A stretch of DNA of 64,000 bases from Acanthosoma haemorrhoidale. Lineage: Eukaryota; Arthropoda; Insecta; Hemiptera; Acanthosomatidae. The stretch is taken from positions 99,779,189 through 99,843,188 of the forward strand of contig OV884009.1 of assembly GCA_930367205.1 (NCBI GenBank), in the 5' to 3' direction. Position numbers and translations under genes: made by a program. Below the pieces are notes generated by a model, which had not been told where the DNA came from, did not search any database, and worked only from the letters and a program-made list of their open reading frames with translations. Within the stretch, counting starts at the first letter, position 1, and every line of letters starts with the position of its first letter. This document shows positions 10,761-20,303 of the stretch, one piece after another.

Positions 10761-11890
10761 ATGGTCAAGGTTTCTGGGGCCAACACTCCTACTCCGTTGC
10801 CTATTAAGCGAAAACGACGACGATCTAATAGAAATGTGCCTATAAATTCGTCTGCGGCCAGCTCGATGGAAGACATACCGCTACAAGCTAGCACATCTAA
10901 ACAAACAATCGATGAGACTCCATGCTTCACGCCCAACAGTTTTGAGGTGTATGAAAAATACAGAAGTAGAGGAACATGGGGTGTATTCTAACACCAACAC
11001 ACCCTAAACCACCACCAATATTCATCTGTAACATTAGTAATTTTAAATTGCTATGGTCTCAATTAACGAAAATTGTAGGCACTGGAAAATTTTCATGTCC
11101 CAATCGGTATGATACATATAGAGACATTATAAGTATTTGGAAAATATAAAGGCTGACTTCCAAACATATCAGCTAAATAGGAGAGATCACTACGGGTAGT
11201 GATCAAAAACCTGTATCCCACTACACCAGCCGACGATATAGAAAATTAGCTCTCAGGTCGCCAAATAACCAACGTGCTCCTTGAGGATAAGCAACAAAAA
11301 AAAGTGATTAAAACAACGCTAATTTTGTTCTTTGTCGATCCTGAGCCAACACCTGGAGTAGAAAAAAAGTCTACGAACTGACCCATCTGTATTACACAGG
11401 AGTACAGGTCGAAAAACCTTACCCCAAACGTGGCATCGTCCAATGCCATAACTGCCAGGCATATGGGCAAACAAAACCCTGCTGTCACCACCCTCCCAGG
11501 TGAGTAGCACAAAAGTGAATTGTGCAAGAAGCCCCTGAAATCGCCTGTGTGCTCTGCCAACAAGGGCACTCGGAAAACTATAAGAACTGCGAGGCTTACA
11601 GAGTCCTGAAGTTCAAGAACGAACAACGTCGTCGGCCAGAAGAGGAGAAACTAGCAACATGTAACGGCCCAGCCCGGAATTTGAGGCCTTCTGTCTCTTT
11701 TGATTATGTAGTTCGGAACAGAGAGCGGCCACAGACACTGCCCACTCCTCGTCCGCAAGTTCCTCTTCCCCAGCATTCCGTTTATCCCGGCAACCAGCAA
11801 ACCCCAAAAAGTACTCACATGGAAACCAGTTCTACGATCTCTCCTGACACAGCTACCTATTGGCCATCTGATGACCAATTGAAATCCTGA
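10761..11890 (+). pseudogene. Jockey ORF1 (gag-like, PRE_C2HC region and CCHC knuckles), broken
   Basis: The N-terminus (10761-10991) is basic, with KRKRRRSNRN, then stops. The PRE_C2HC-type segment around 11160-11400 shows ERSLRVVIKNLYPTTPADDI and a FFVDPEPTPGVE-like stretch, in parallel with the better copy at 52291. A zinc-knuckle segment CVLCQQGHSENYKNC lies at the start of the 11522-11890 frame. That frame ends in endonuclease-derived SPDTATYWPSDD, so it is a deletion fusion. Jockey ORF1 proteins bind element RNA. This copy has several frame breaks. Confidence 0.7.
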
Positions 11891-12049
11891 TCTCCTTGAC
11901 TTCTTTTTCTACAATATAACTATTCACTTACGCGCCTCGATGACCTCTCCTCCGATCATAGCCATTTGATCCTAACCTTTCCCTATGACCAATCCACGAA
12001 CTGCCTTCTCCTTCATTTACTAGAGGCCCAGTTGATTGGAACCACTTCC

Positions 12050-13490
12050 GCCAGCTTCATACGGACGCCGTAGACCTCAAAGTAGCTCTGAAAACATCGC
12101 AAGCCCTAGACGATAAAGCTCATTAATTCAATACTCTGATCCAGAGGTCGGCTTGGAAGGCATCGTCCCCCACCATCCAAAAAGTCACAATAAAAATCCT
12201 TTACCTAAGCATCTCAACGACCTAATCCAATCCAAACGCCACTCGACTAGTGTGGCAAATATACCGACATCCTGCTGATCGTCGCTCGTACAATGATTAC
12301 CGCTGGTTGGTAAAGCGGCATTTAGTATTTTCCAATCAGATTGTTTTTAATTCCGACCTTTCCTCTCTGTCTACCATGGATAACTTCCTGTGGAATCTAA
12401 GAAGAAAAATCCTAAAATATTATCCTGTTTCACACTCACTTGCATGACCTACATCTATAATTGCATTATCCACACTAAGCACTTTCCTCTCCTCTGGAAA
12501 CATTCCATTATTGTCCTATTCACTAAACCCGGTAAACCTTCCAATGACTCCTCATCTTACCGCCCATTTAGCTTACTCCTTATCCTCTACAAAATATTTG
12601 AAAAACTCCTGTTAAAACGTCTACTTCCAATTTTTGAATCCAAAAACATTTTTCCTACTCAACATTTTGGTTTCCGACTATGATATTCTACTGCTTAACA
12701 ACGCCTTCGCGTTGTTGATCACATATCGTCAGCCCTTGAAACCAAACAGTATTGCACTGCTGCCTTTCTCGACATAGCTCATGCTTTTGACAGGGTTAGG
12801 CACGCAGGTTTGCTTTACAAGCTAAAAATATATTTATTATACCACAGACCCTTTTCATAATCCTACGGTCCTACCTTTTAAACCGTTTATTCCAAGTCCG
12901 CTGTAGTTTAGTATATTCTAACTACTATCCCATAAAAGCAGGAGTTCCACAGGGCAGCGTCCCGGGTCCCATCATCGATAATCTATACACCACTGATGTC
13001 CATTCTACTCCCAATGGCCACATTTTCAGATGACGTTACAGTCCTGTCATACGATCCAGACCCCGATATAGCATCCTATAACCTTTTAAAACCCCTTGAT
13101 GAGATTGGTATTGGTGCAACGAATGGCGAATCAAATTTAACGAAGCAAAATGTTCCCGCATTACCTTCGGCCTCTGCCGCAAGTCTTGTTTACTAGTTAA
13201 TTTTAATTCCGTTCCTCTCCTATTATCCTAGATAGTGCGTTACTTCGGCTTTCCTCTCGACAAAAAGCTGACATGGAACCTGCACAAGTGACTAAAATGA
13301 CAAGAACTAAACAGACGCTTTGGACAACTGTACAGACTACTTCAAAGGACATCCTATCTCTCCGTAGAAAATAAGCTACTAATCTACAAAGTTATACTAA
13401 AGCCAATCTGGACATACGGAATAGAGCTATGGGAAACAGCAAAAAAAGTCGAAGATCAAGTGTGTCCAATCCTTTCAATCGAAAGTCCAG
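12050..13490 (+). pseudogene. Jockey ORF2 reverse transcriptase, broken (copy 1)
   Basis: Pieces of RT are readable in several frames: VTYIYN-like and FPLLWKHSIIVLFTKPGKP at 12390-12683, an AFDRVRHAGLLYKL segment near 12780, a GVPQGSV box near 12940, and FSDDVTVLSYDPD in the 12996-13196 frame. The Ala of FADD is Ser. At least four stops or shifts separate the blocks. The better-preserved paralogue is at 45546-47139. Confidence 0.75.
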
Positions 13491-13502
13491 AGAACCATAG
13501 TA
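13491..13502. repeat. Left TSD of the I-clade insertion
   Basis: AGAACCATAGTA occurs here and again at 15823-15834, on each side of the minus-strand element, within Jockey copy 1. Confidence 0.8.
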
Positions 13503-15822
13503 TTATTATTATTTTGTTCCGGCAATTGTGCACCGCGGCCTCAGTGAGACCTATTGTGCGCCGTCCATGTCCCTGTCCTATATATGTGACAGGCCCACGG
13601 CCCTTGCAAATCTGAGGATACCGAATGGATCGATCAGTTCACATAGTTTGGGGTCTACAATGCGATCACTACCAAAGTGAAGGTATCGCCTTCTAGCTAG
13701 GTTATCACAGTCACATATTATATGACGTGCCGTTTCTCCCTCTTTCTTGCAGAATCTGCAGATTGGTGATCCAACTATCCCCAAATTAAAGAGGTGTTTG
13801 TTTAACCAACAGTGACCTGTATAGAGTCCTGTCACACTTTTGAGTGTCCACCTGTCCATTGATAGAAGTGCTGAGCTTCTTCTTTTACAGGGTCAATCAA
13901 GAAACAGTTTTGAGTGTTCCTGTTTCTTAGTTTCTCTCCAAGAGAAGTCTTGCCCTGTCCTCTAAAGCTAATTTTATACGCCTTTTAGCGTAGCTGAGGC
14001 TGATACCACATATGGGTTCAGCTGCAAGAGGTGTCTGTTCTGAGCCCACCCTTGCAAGGCCATCTGCCTTCTCATTGCCTGTGATGCCTGTGTGTCCTGG
14101 CACCCAGTCGATTCTAACCTTATTGGCTAGCGAGAGTGTGTTTAGGTTGTTTTTGCACTCCTCAACCAAATAAGATCTGGTCGTATAGCTTCTCAGGGCG
14201 CCAATTGCAGCCTGGCTATCCGTGAAAATTGTGATCAGTCTGTTTCTTACACCCTCCCCAATTAAGGTTTGGGTACAGACATTGATCGCCATCACTTCGG
14301 CCTGAAAGACCGAGGTGTGTCTACCTAAAGGAATAGAAATCCCAGATTCTGGTTTATCTTTCCTCCATATGCCGGCCCCTGATCCGTTTTCTGTTAGTGA
14401 GCCGTCTGTATAGCAATTAATCCCATTACACAGTTTATGTGGTTTGGTCTTTGTGTTTACCGCACAGTATAAGACGTCTGTGTGTTTCTTAACTTGTAGG
14501 TCAGAGTGCATTGACAGCACCTCGTCCTCATCAATTCTTCTGAACAAGTTCCCATGCCCCATGTGAGTCATGACTTTGGATCTTGTTCCTGATTTCGCAA
14601 GTCTGTAAGCCACGTTCAAGGCTTGCGCTTCTACTTCTATGTGCAGTGGATTCAAGTTCAATAAGACTTCCATTGCAGCAGTAGGAGTTGTACTCATGGC
14701 ACCAGTAATCATGAGACATGAGAGCCTCTGTAATTTGCCAAGCAAAGTTTTATTTTTACTAATGCTACCTCTGTGCCACCACACCATAGAGGCATAGAGC
14801 ACCATTGGTCTCACTGCTGCGGTATATAGCAAGAATAACATTCTGGGTTGTAGTCCCCAGGTCCTACCCACAGCCCTTTTACATGCATAGAGGCATCGAA
14901 GTGCCTTCATAGTAGTATTCCTGATGTGTTTGGACCAGTCCAATTTACTATCCAGAGTAACCCCTAGATGCTTTACCTCACTACAAACGCTTACCTGTGT
15001 CCCCCCTATATAGGGTGGTCTAACTATAGCATTTCTTTTGTTAGTGAAGATACAGAGATTTATCTTCTGGGGATTGATTCCTAAACCATTCTTTTCACAC
15101 CAATCCCTCAAAAGATCCATCGATGCGGAAAGCAACTCAGAAATGGTTTCTGAGAACTTGCCCCCTATGAGCACAGCAATGTCATCAGCATATCCCTGTG
15201 CGTAGAACCCTGCAGAGTTTAGGTTTGTTAACAATGAGTCAACGACCAAACACCACAGTAATGGAGATCCTCCCTGTGGACATCCTCCCACTGGCTTCAT
15301 CCACAGTTTGGTTTGTCCCAATTGTGATTGTAAAATCCTATTCTCTAGCATGGTGTTTATCCAGCTAGAGGCTAAGGAACTAATCCCCTTTCTTTCTAAG
15401 GCCGATGCCATAGTGTTATAGGGTGTGCGATCAAAGGCACCTTCTATATCAACAAAGATGCCTACCAATATTTCTTTGTGAACTAGGGATCTCTCAATCC
15501 TGGAAACCAGGTGGTGGAGAGCAATTTCACAGGATTTTCCTGCCTGGTAAGCGAATTGAGCGCTATGGAGCGGTCGTTCTACCAGTATTCCATCCCTAAT
15601 ATGTCTGTCTATGACCTTTTCCAAGGTCTTCATCAGAAAAGAAGTCAGACATATTGGTCTGTAAGACTTGGGTTCGTCATAGGACTCTTTCCCAGGTTTT
15701 GGTATGTAACACACTTTTGCCATCCTCCAGCTTACTGGAATATAGCTCAGTGCCAAGCTTCCCTTTAACAAGGTAAGTATAAGGGGCCTAATTACTATAA
15801 CCATATTTAACATAACATAATA
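13503..15822 (-). mobile_element. 5'-truncated I-clade non-LTR retrotransposon
   Basis: A 2.3-kb insertion flanked by a 12-bp TSD. On the minus strand it ends in a (TAA)n tail (plus strand 'tattattattatt' at 13501), a hallmark of I-type elements. It encodes RT followed by RNase H and a C-terminal cysteine-histidine motif, an order seen in the I/LOA group. ORF1 and the endonuclease are missing at the 5' end (15822), as expected from incomplete target-primed reverse transcription. Confidence 0.85.
13578..13859 (-). pseudogene. I-element ORF2 C-terminus (gag-knuckle-like CCHC)
   Basis: A 93-aa segment beginning MDRWTLKSVTGLYTGHCWLNKHL and containing CRFCKKEGETARHIICDC, the Cys-His motif found after RNase H in I-type ORF2 proteins. 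It lies downstream of the main RT-RNase H frame in a different phase. A stop at 13927 and one frameshift separate them, so the original ORF2 has been broken here. It is not an independent gene. Confidence 0.75.
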
Positions 15823-15870
15823 AGAACCATAGTAAATACCCCTTATTATGTCAGGAACAAAACCCGTCAT
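13927..15870 (-). CDS. I-clade ORF2 fragment: RT and RNase H
   Basis: A 647-aa open frame. The first ~16 residues are antisense Jockey sequence outside the insertion, so the real element-derived part starts near residue 17. RT shows IPKPGK (56-61), FVDIEGAFD (139-147), GCPQGGSPLLW (196-206) and the catalytic YADD (227-230). RNase H shows CYTDGS with D489, E525, TDSQAA with D551, a WVPGHTG histidine near 593 and D603 in EKADGLA. All key residues are present. The frame then stops and the Cys-His tail is shifted. It lacks ORF1 and endonuclease, so it is a truncated but recently inserted fragment. Related proteins reverse-transcribe element RNA at a nicked chromosomal target. Confidence 0.9.
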   Translation of the reverse strand: MTGFVPDIIRGIYYGSYYVMLNMVIVIRPLILTLLKGSLALSYIPVSWRMAKVCYIPKPGKESYDEPKSYRPICLTSFLMKTLEKVIDRHIRDGILVERPLHSAQFAYQAGKSCEIALHHLVSRIERSLVHKEILVGIFVDIEGAFDRTPYNTMASALERKGISSLASSWINTMLENRILQSQLGQTKLWMKPVGGCPQGGSPLLWCLVVDSLLTNLNSAGFYAQGYADDIAVLIGGKFSETISELLSASMDLLRDWCEKNGLGINPQKINLCIFTNKRNAIVRPPYIGGTQVSVCSEVKHLGVTLDSKLDWSKHIRNTTMKALRCLYACKRAVGRTWGLQPRMLFLLYTAAVRPMVLYASMVWWHRGSISKNKTLLGKLQRLSCLMITGAMSTTPTAAMEVLLNLNPLHIEVEAQALNVAYRLAKSGTRSKVMTHMGHGNLFRRIDEDEVLSMHSDLQVKKHTDVLYCAVNTKTKPHKLCNGINCYTDGSLTENGSGAGIWRKDKPESGISIPLGRHTSVFQAEVMAINVCTQTLIGEGVRNRLITIFTDSQAAIGALRSYTTRSYLVEECKNNLNTLSLANKVRIDWVPGHTGITGNEKADGLARVGSEQTPLAAEPICGISLSYAKRRIKLALEDRARLLLERN

Positions 15871-15942
15871 AATGATCTTAATATACCCTTATACCCTTCT
15901 TGAAGTCATCTCTTCCAAGTTCATAAATTTCCATAGCTACCT
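15823..15942 (+). repeat. Jockey copy 1, 3' segment between two insertions
   Basis: This segment starts with the second TSD copy of the I element and matches the Jockey 3' region at 47255-47375. It covers the AATAGTAAATGCCCC-like block through TTCCAAGTT...CCATAG. It is cut at 15943 by the inverted-LTR element. Confidence 0.8.
15938..15942. repeat. Left TSD (TACCT) of the inverted-LTR element
   Basis: TACCT precedes TGTAGCG at 15943 and recurs at 20585-20589, where the interrupted Jockey sequence resumes as 'acctatttaaccatcctaat'. Confidence 0.7.
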
Positions 15943-16862
15943 TGTAGCGACTGCTAACTATATATGTAAATTACCCTACACTCTGGTTCATAATGTATTA
16001 TAATAGAAAATGTCATGTAACTTCATTATGTAACTTCTGGTAATAAATCATAGAGAGGTCGGAAGTCGTAGACAGGTAACTAAAAGGGTGTGGCAATAAA
16101 CCAAGAGAATTAGCCACCTGGTACCATAAAACCTGGGCAAAGGACACTTACCCCTATTAAAATAGACCTTCAGTCACGTTCCCACGGTCAATAAATCATG
16201 CTAGGAACCCTTTTGGGACCCATGGGATAATAACCTTGCTATAGGTGGTCAAATAACCCAAGGGGGTGAAGCCCTAACAGCTATAAAAAACACACCCTCG
16301 TACCCCAACGGTCAATAAACTGACTACCTGTGTATCGTAAAACTTACGCCGGGCAGACAAACCGGCCTTCCACGAGGGAGGGGGTTATCATATTTATATC
16401 AGTAAATTTCACTCTTCACCCCGGTCAGTCCCTCAGTCTTCATAGCGCACGACTTATCACTAACCCCAGGGCACCTGGCCCTGGTGGGCTACTCTGCCAC
16501 TCAGTCTTCCGAGTAACTCGACACCGGGGGCACTTGGCCCCTGGTAGGCCCCACTCTTCATTCTTTTCTAGTTTCGACATACCGATAGCCGCTACCACCG
16601 ACGGCCCTTAGCCTCACAGCCTATACCAGACCTCTGACGACTCGTACTTATTACGCTGCCGATCTCTCGCCCGAACTCTTAAACTGGTCTTATTCTTTAT
16701 GAACCTCTGAACCTCATCCTGAACACAGTGTCTTGTCGGGACACATTCCTAATCATATATGGAGTCAGATATTAACGCCTACATGGAACATGGTCCATGT
16801 TATTAGCTACAACAATCCGACAATTGTTGACCTCCGACAATTGTTCAACCAATATCCCGACA
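15943..16862 (+). repeat. Left LTR, 920 bp, direct orientation
   Basis: Starts TGTAGCGACTGC and ends ATATCCCGACA, followed by TC and the PBS. It contains a TATAAAAA box (16282), AATAAA signals at about 16042, 16095, 16190 and 16314, and a tandem CCGACAATTGTT motif near its 3' end. It is the mirror image of 19384-20303. Confidence 0.9.
16282..16289 (+). promoter_or_regulatory. TATA box of the left LTR
   Basis: TATAAAAA lies about 30 bp before an AATAAA (16314) in the middle of the LTR, a usual U3/R arrangement. Transcription from here would run through pol toward the inverted LTR. Confidence 0.55.
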
Positions 16863-19439
16863 TCTGGTGACCTCGACGTGATATCAAACATACCACCCGG
16901 CAACAAATACGCCGGCCTCTTACGGCGCTACCCTCAGCTAACACGACTACAACAACCTATGGGCTCAATTCCGCCGACCAAGGTAGAGCACTACATAGAC
17001 ACGCGTGGACCGCCCGTATGCAGCAAGGCTCGTCGATTAGCGCCAGCGAAATATCAGGCCGCCAAGGAAGAATTCCAGCGTATGATGGACGAAGGAATTT
17101 GTCGGCCCTCCAACAGCCCGTGGGCCAGCCCCCTTCACATTGTTACGAAAAAGGACGGAACAATACGCCCCTGCGGAGACTACCGACAACTGAATAATAA
17201 AACCATCCCAGACCGTTATGGTGTGCCCAATATTTCAGACTTTAACAACCAGTTGTTTGGCACTACCATATTTTCAACACTTGACATCAAAAGGGCTTAC
17301 CATCACATTCCGGTAAACCCTCAGGACATCCCCAAGACGGCTATTATCACACCCTTCGGACTTTTTGAATTCCTCCGAATGACGTTCGGACTTCGCAACG
17401 CTGCCCAGTCGTTCCAGAGGTATATGGACAACATTTTTAGAGATCTACAATTTGTGTTCGTATACCTCGATGACATACTAATCGCTTCGGCCAACGAAGA
17501 GGAACACCAGCGTCACCTGGAAACAGTCTTCGGTCGTCTGGCGGCTCATAGTCTAACCCTTAACATCGCGAAATGCGTGCTAGGACAGCCCGAGGTCGGA
17601 TTCCTAGGGTACCACGTCTCACCCCAGGGCATCGTTCCATCGCCAGCTAAAGTACAGGTGATCTTAGACTACCCCCGACCAACTACGATACGAGACCTCA
17701 GACGTTTTCTCGGTATGATCAACTTTTATAGCCGGTGCTTACCTAACGCAGCGGAACACCAGAGGGTACTTAACGCCTACCTACAAGGGGCCAAGAAAAA
17801 TGACCGTACCATAATCGACTGGACCGAAGAAGCTGCTAGCGCCTTCGAGGAAACCCGCAGGACTCTGGCAAACGCCGCCCATCTTGCTCATCCATCAACA
17901 GACGGGCAGCTCATCCTAGCCGCTGACGCCAGCGACACAGCTATGGGTGCGGCACTACAACAGATGGAGGGAGGTGCTCTAAGGCCCATCGGTTTCTTCA
18001 GCCGCGCTTTCAACATTGCTCAGTCGAAATACAGCACCTTCGATAGAGAGCTATTAGCTATCTACGAAGCAGTCAAATATTTTCGACAGCATCTCGAAGC
18101 GCGGGAAGTAATCATTTATACAGACCACAAGCCGCTCACACACGCCATGGCCCAACAAAGTGACACTTCCTGCCCACGACGCATGCGATACTTAAATTAC
18201 ATAGCTCAATTCACGACAGAAATACGCTATTGTAAGGGTGAGGACAACGTCGTGGCGGATGCCCTCTCGCGAATAGAAGCCGTCTGCGTACCTGAAAATT
18301 TTCAAAAATTACACACGGCTCAAGTAGAAGATCACGAATTAACACTCTTCAGGGAACAGAACACCACATGCAGGCTAGAGCCCGTTAACATCCCCGGCAG
18401 CGACATTTCTCTCATTTGCGAGACCTCACTGGGGGAGCCAAGGCCGTACTTGCCTTCGGGTTTTCGAAGATCCACCTTCGACCAGCTGCACAGCCTAAGC
18501 CACCCAGGAGTAAGAGCAAGTCGGAAGATGATGAGCCAGAGGTTTTTTTGGCCGGGTATGAACGCTGACGTGGCTCGATGGGCGCGATGTTGTATAGCAT
18601 GCCAGACCTCAAAAATACACCGTCACACCATCACCCCTCCAGGGCGATTCGCGGACGCGGGAAAGTTCGAGCACGTGCATATCGATCTCGTAGGACCACT
18701 GCCAACGTCAGAGGGGAAGCGATACATCCTCACCATGATTGACCGAGCCACGGGATGGCCGGAAGCAATCCCACTTGGCAACATGGAAGCTACCACCGTA
18801 GCCGACGCCTTCTTTAGTGGCTGGGTCGCCAGGTTCGGCACACCTATGCGAATAACGACTGACCAAGGCCGCCAGTTTGAATCAGACCTGTTCACGAGGC
18901 TAACTCGCCTCCTGGGTGTCGAGAGAATACGGACTACCGCCTACCATCCACAGTCAAACGGCCGAATTGAACGATGGCACCGCTCGCTTAAAGCCGCACT
19001 AACCGCCCATTCACAACACCGTCAATGGACGCGAAGCCTGCCAGCAGTCCTGCTCGGCCTACGAAGTGTAATCAAAGAGGACCTAGGGTGCAGTGTCGCC
19101 GAGCGAACATACCAAAAACCCTTACGCCTTCCTGGAGAATACTTTACACCAACACGAGTAGATCTTGACGTCCGACGCGACATCACTCGTCACCGGAAAG
19201 ACACGAGGAAGACGTTCGTCAGCAAGGACCTTAACAACTGCACTCACGTTTTCGTTCGACAAGAACACCGGCGTAGCCTAGAACCGGCTTATACTGGCCC
19301 GCACCTCGTAGTCAGCAGGAAAAATAAAACCTTGGTCATAAGGGCAGATAATAAAGAGACTCGCATCTCCCTAGACCCACAGATGTCGGGATATTGGTTG
19401 AACAATTGTCGGAGGTCAACAATTGTCGGATTGTTGTAG
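16797..19439 (+). CDS. Gypsy pol: RT, RNase H, integrase (gag and protease missing)
   Basis: An 880-aa uninterrupted frame. Residues 1-22 are encoded by the LTR and 23-28 by the PBS, so the start is a fusion created by deletion of gag and protease. RT: FSTLD (D163), MTFGLRNAAQSFQR, YLDD (223-226), VGFLGY. RNase H: D377, E418, D443, D488. Integrase: H565, H569, C599-x2-C602, then D630 in HIDLVGPLP, D689 in TTDQGRQF and E725 in HPQSNGRIERWH, a D,D35E spacing. The native C-terminus is replaced after about residue 862 by ~18 residues read from the inverted LTR. All catalytic residues are present. Family placement near CsRn1 rests on the tRNA-Trp PBS and the pol style, and is an inference. Confidence 0.92.
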   Translation: MLLATTIRQLLTSDNCSTNIPTSGDLDVISNIPPGNKYAGLLRRYPQLTRLQQPMGSIPPTKVEHYIDTRGPPVCSKARRLAPAKYQAAKEEFQRMMDEGICRPSNSPWASPLHIVTKKDGTIRPCGDYRQLNNKTIPDRYGVPNISDFNNQLFGTTIFSTLDIKRAYHHIPVNPQDIPKTAIITPFGLFEFLRMTFGLRNAAQSFQRYMDNIFRDLQFVFVYLDDILIASANEEEHQRHLETVFGRLAAHSLTLNIAKCVLGQPEVGFLGYHVSPQGIVPSPAKVQVILDYPRPTTIRDLRRFLGMINFYSRCLPNAAEHQRVLNAYLQGAKKNDRTIIDWTEEAASAFEETRRTLANAAHLAHPSTDGQLILAADASDTAMGAALQQMEGGALRPIGFFSRAFNIAQSKYSTFDRELLAIYEAVKYFRQHLEAREVIIYTDHKPLTHAMAQQSDTSCPRRMRYLNYIAQFTTEIRYCKGEDNVVADALSRIEAVCVPENFQKLHTAQVEDHELTLFREQNTTCRLEPVNIPGSDISLICETSLGEPRPYLPSGFRRSTFDQLHSLSHPGVRASRKMMSQRFFWPGMNADVARWARCCIACQTSKIHRHTITPPGRFADAGKFEHVHIDLVGPLPTSEGKRYILTMIDRATGWPEAIPLGNMEATTVADAFFSGWVARFGTPMRITTDQGRQFESDLFTRLTRLLGVERIRTTAYHPQSNGRIERWHRSLKAALTAHSQHRQWTRSLPAVLLGLRSVIKEDLGCSVAERTYQKPLRLPGEYFTPTRVDLDVRRDITRHRKDTRKTFVSKDLNNCTHVFVRQEHRRSLEPAYTGPHLVVSRKNKTLVIRADNKETRISLDPQMSGYWLNNCRRSTIVGLL
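16865..16882 (+). other. Primer binding site, tRNA-Trp type
   Basis: TGGTGACCTCGACGTGAT lies two bases after the LTR end. It differs by one base (T for C at position 9) from the complement of the animal tRNA-Trp 3' end. CsRn1-group gypsy elements are known to use tRNA-Trp. Confidence 0.75.
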
Positions 19440-20303
19440 CTAATAACATGGACCATGTTCCATGTAGGCGTTAATATCTGACTCCATATATGATTAGGAA
19501 TGTGTCCCGACAAGACACTGTGTTCAGGATGAGGTTCAGAGGTTCATAAAGAATAAGACCAGTTTAAGAGTTCGGGCGAGAGATCGGCAGCGTAATAAGT
19601 ACGAGTCGTCAGAGGTCTGGTATAGGCTGTGAGGCTAAGGGCCGTCGGTGGTAGCGGCTATCGGTATGTCGAAACTAGAAAAGAATGAAGAGTGGGGCCT
19701 ACCAGGGGCCAAGTGCCCCCGGTGTCGAGTTACTCGGAAGACTGAGTGGCAGAGTAGCCCACCAGGGCCAGGTGCCCTGGGGTTAGTGATAAGTCGTGCG
19801 CTATGAAGACTGAGGGACTGACCGGGGTGAAGAGTGAAATTTACTGATATAAATATGATAACCCCCTCCCTCGTGGAAGGCCGGTTTGTCTGCCCGGCGT
19901 AAGTTTTACGATACACAGGTAGTCAGTTTATTGACCGTTGGGGTACGAGGGTGTGTTTTTTATAGCTGTTAGGGCTTCACCCCCTTGGGTTATTTGACCA
20001 CCTATAGCAAGGTTATTATCCCATGGGTCCCAAAAGGGTTCCTAGCATGATTTATTGACCGTGGGAACGTGACTGAAGGTCTATTTTAATAGGGGTAAGT
20101 GTCCTTTGCCCAGGTTTTATGGTACCAGGTGGCTAATTCTCTTGGTTTATTGCCACACCCTTTTAGTTACCTGTCTACGACTTCCGACCTCTCTATGATT
20201 TATTACCAGAAGTTACATAATGAAGTTACATGACATTTTCTATTATAATACATTATGAACCAGAGTGTAGGGTAATTTACATATATAGTTAGCAGTCGCT
20301 ACA
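19384..20303 (-). repeat. Right LTR, 920 bp, inverted orientation
   Basis: This is the reverse complement of 15943-16862. The plus strand reads TGTCGGGATATTGG at its start and ends GCAGTCGCTACA. A 93-codon frame inside it (19635-19916 on the minus strand) is identical in translation to the one in the left LTR (16330-16611), and the TATA boxes fall at exact mirror positions. The 4 bases before it (19380-19383, CAGA) are complementary to the TCTG that follows the left LTR, a small microhomology at the joint. Confidence 0.9.
19957..19964 (-). promoter_or_regulatory. TATA box of the inverted LTR
   Basis: TATAAAAA on the minus strand is the exact mirror of 16282-16289. A transcript from here would run antisense through pol, converging with the one from the left LTR. 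Confidence 0.5.

Larger units (their letters stand above)
10749..13502 (+). mobile_element. Jockey-like non-LTR element (copy 1), main part
   Basis: Homology with the copy at 51.9 kb begins at 'tctgaaaataaa'. The order is ORF1 (10761-11890, gag-like with PRE_C2HC and CCHC features), a stump of endonuclease, then RT (about 12050-13400). Most of the endonuclease is deleted: the ORF1 C-terminus runs directly into the SPDTATYWPSD motif near 11850. RT contains PLLWKHSIIVL, a PKPGK-like box and FSDDVTVL instead of FADD. Many stops show it is dead. The copy resumes at 15823-15942 and 20585-20640 after two nested insertions. Confidence 0.8.

Noticed and set aside
16330..16611. 93-codon open frame in the left LTR, with an identical one at 19635-19916 on the other strand, as a possible gene
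   Set aside because: It lies wholly in LTR sequence and appears twice only because the LTRs are inverted copies; no domain is recognisable.
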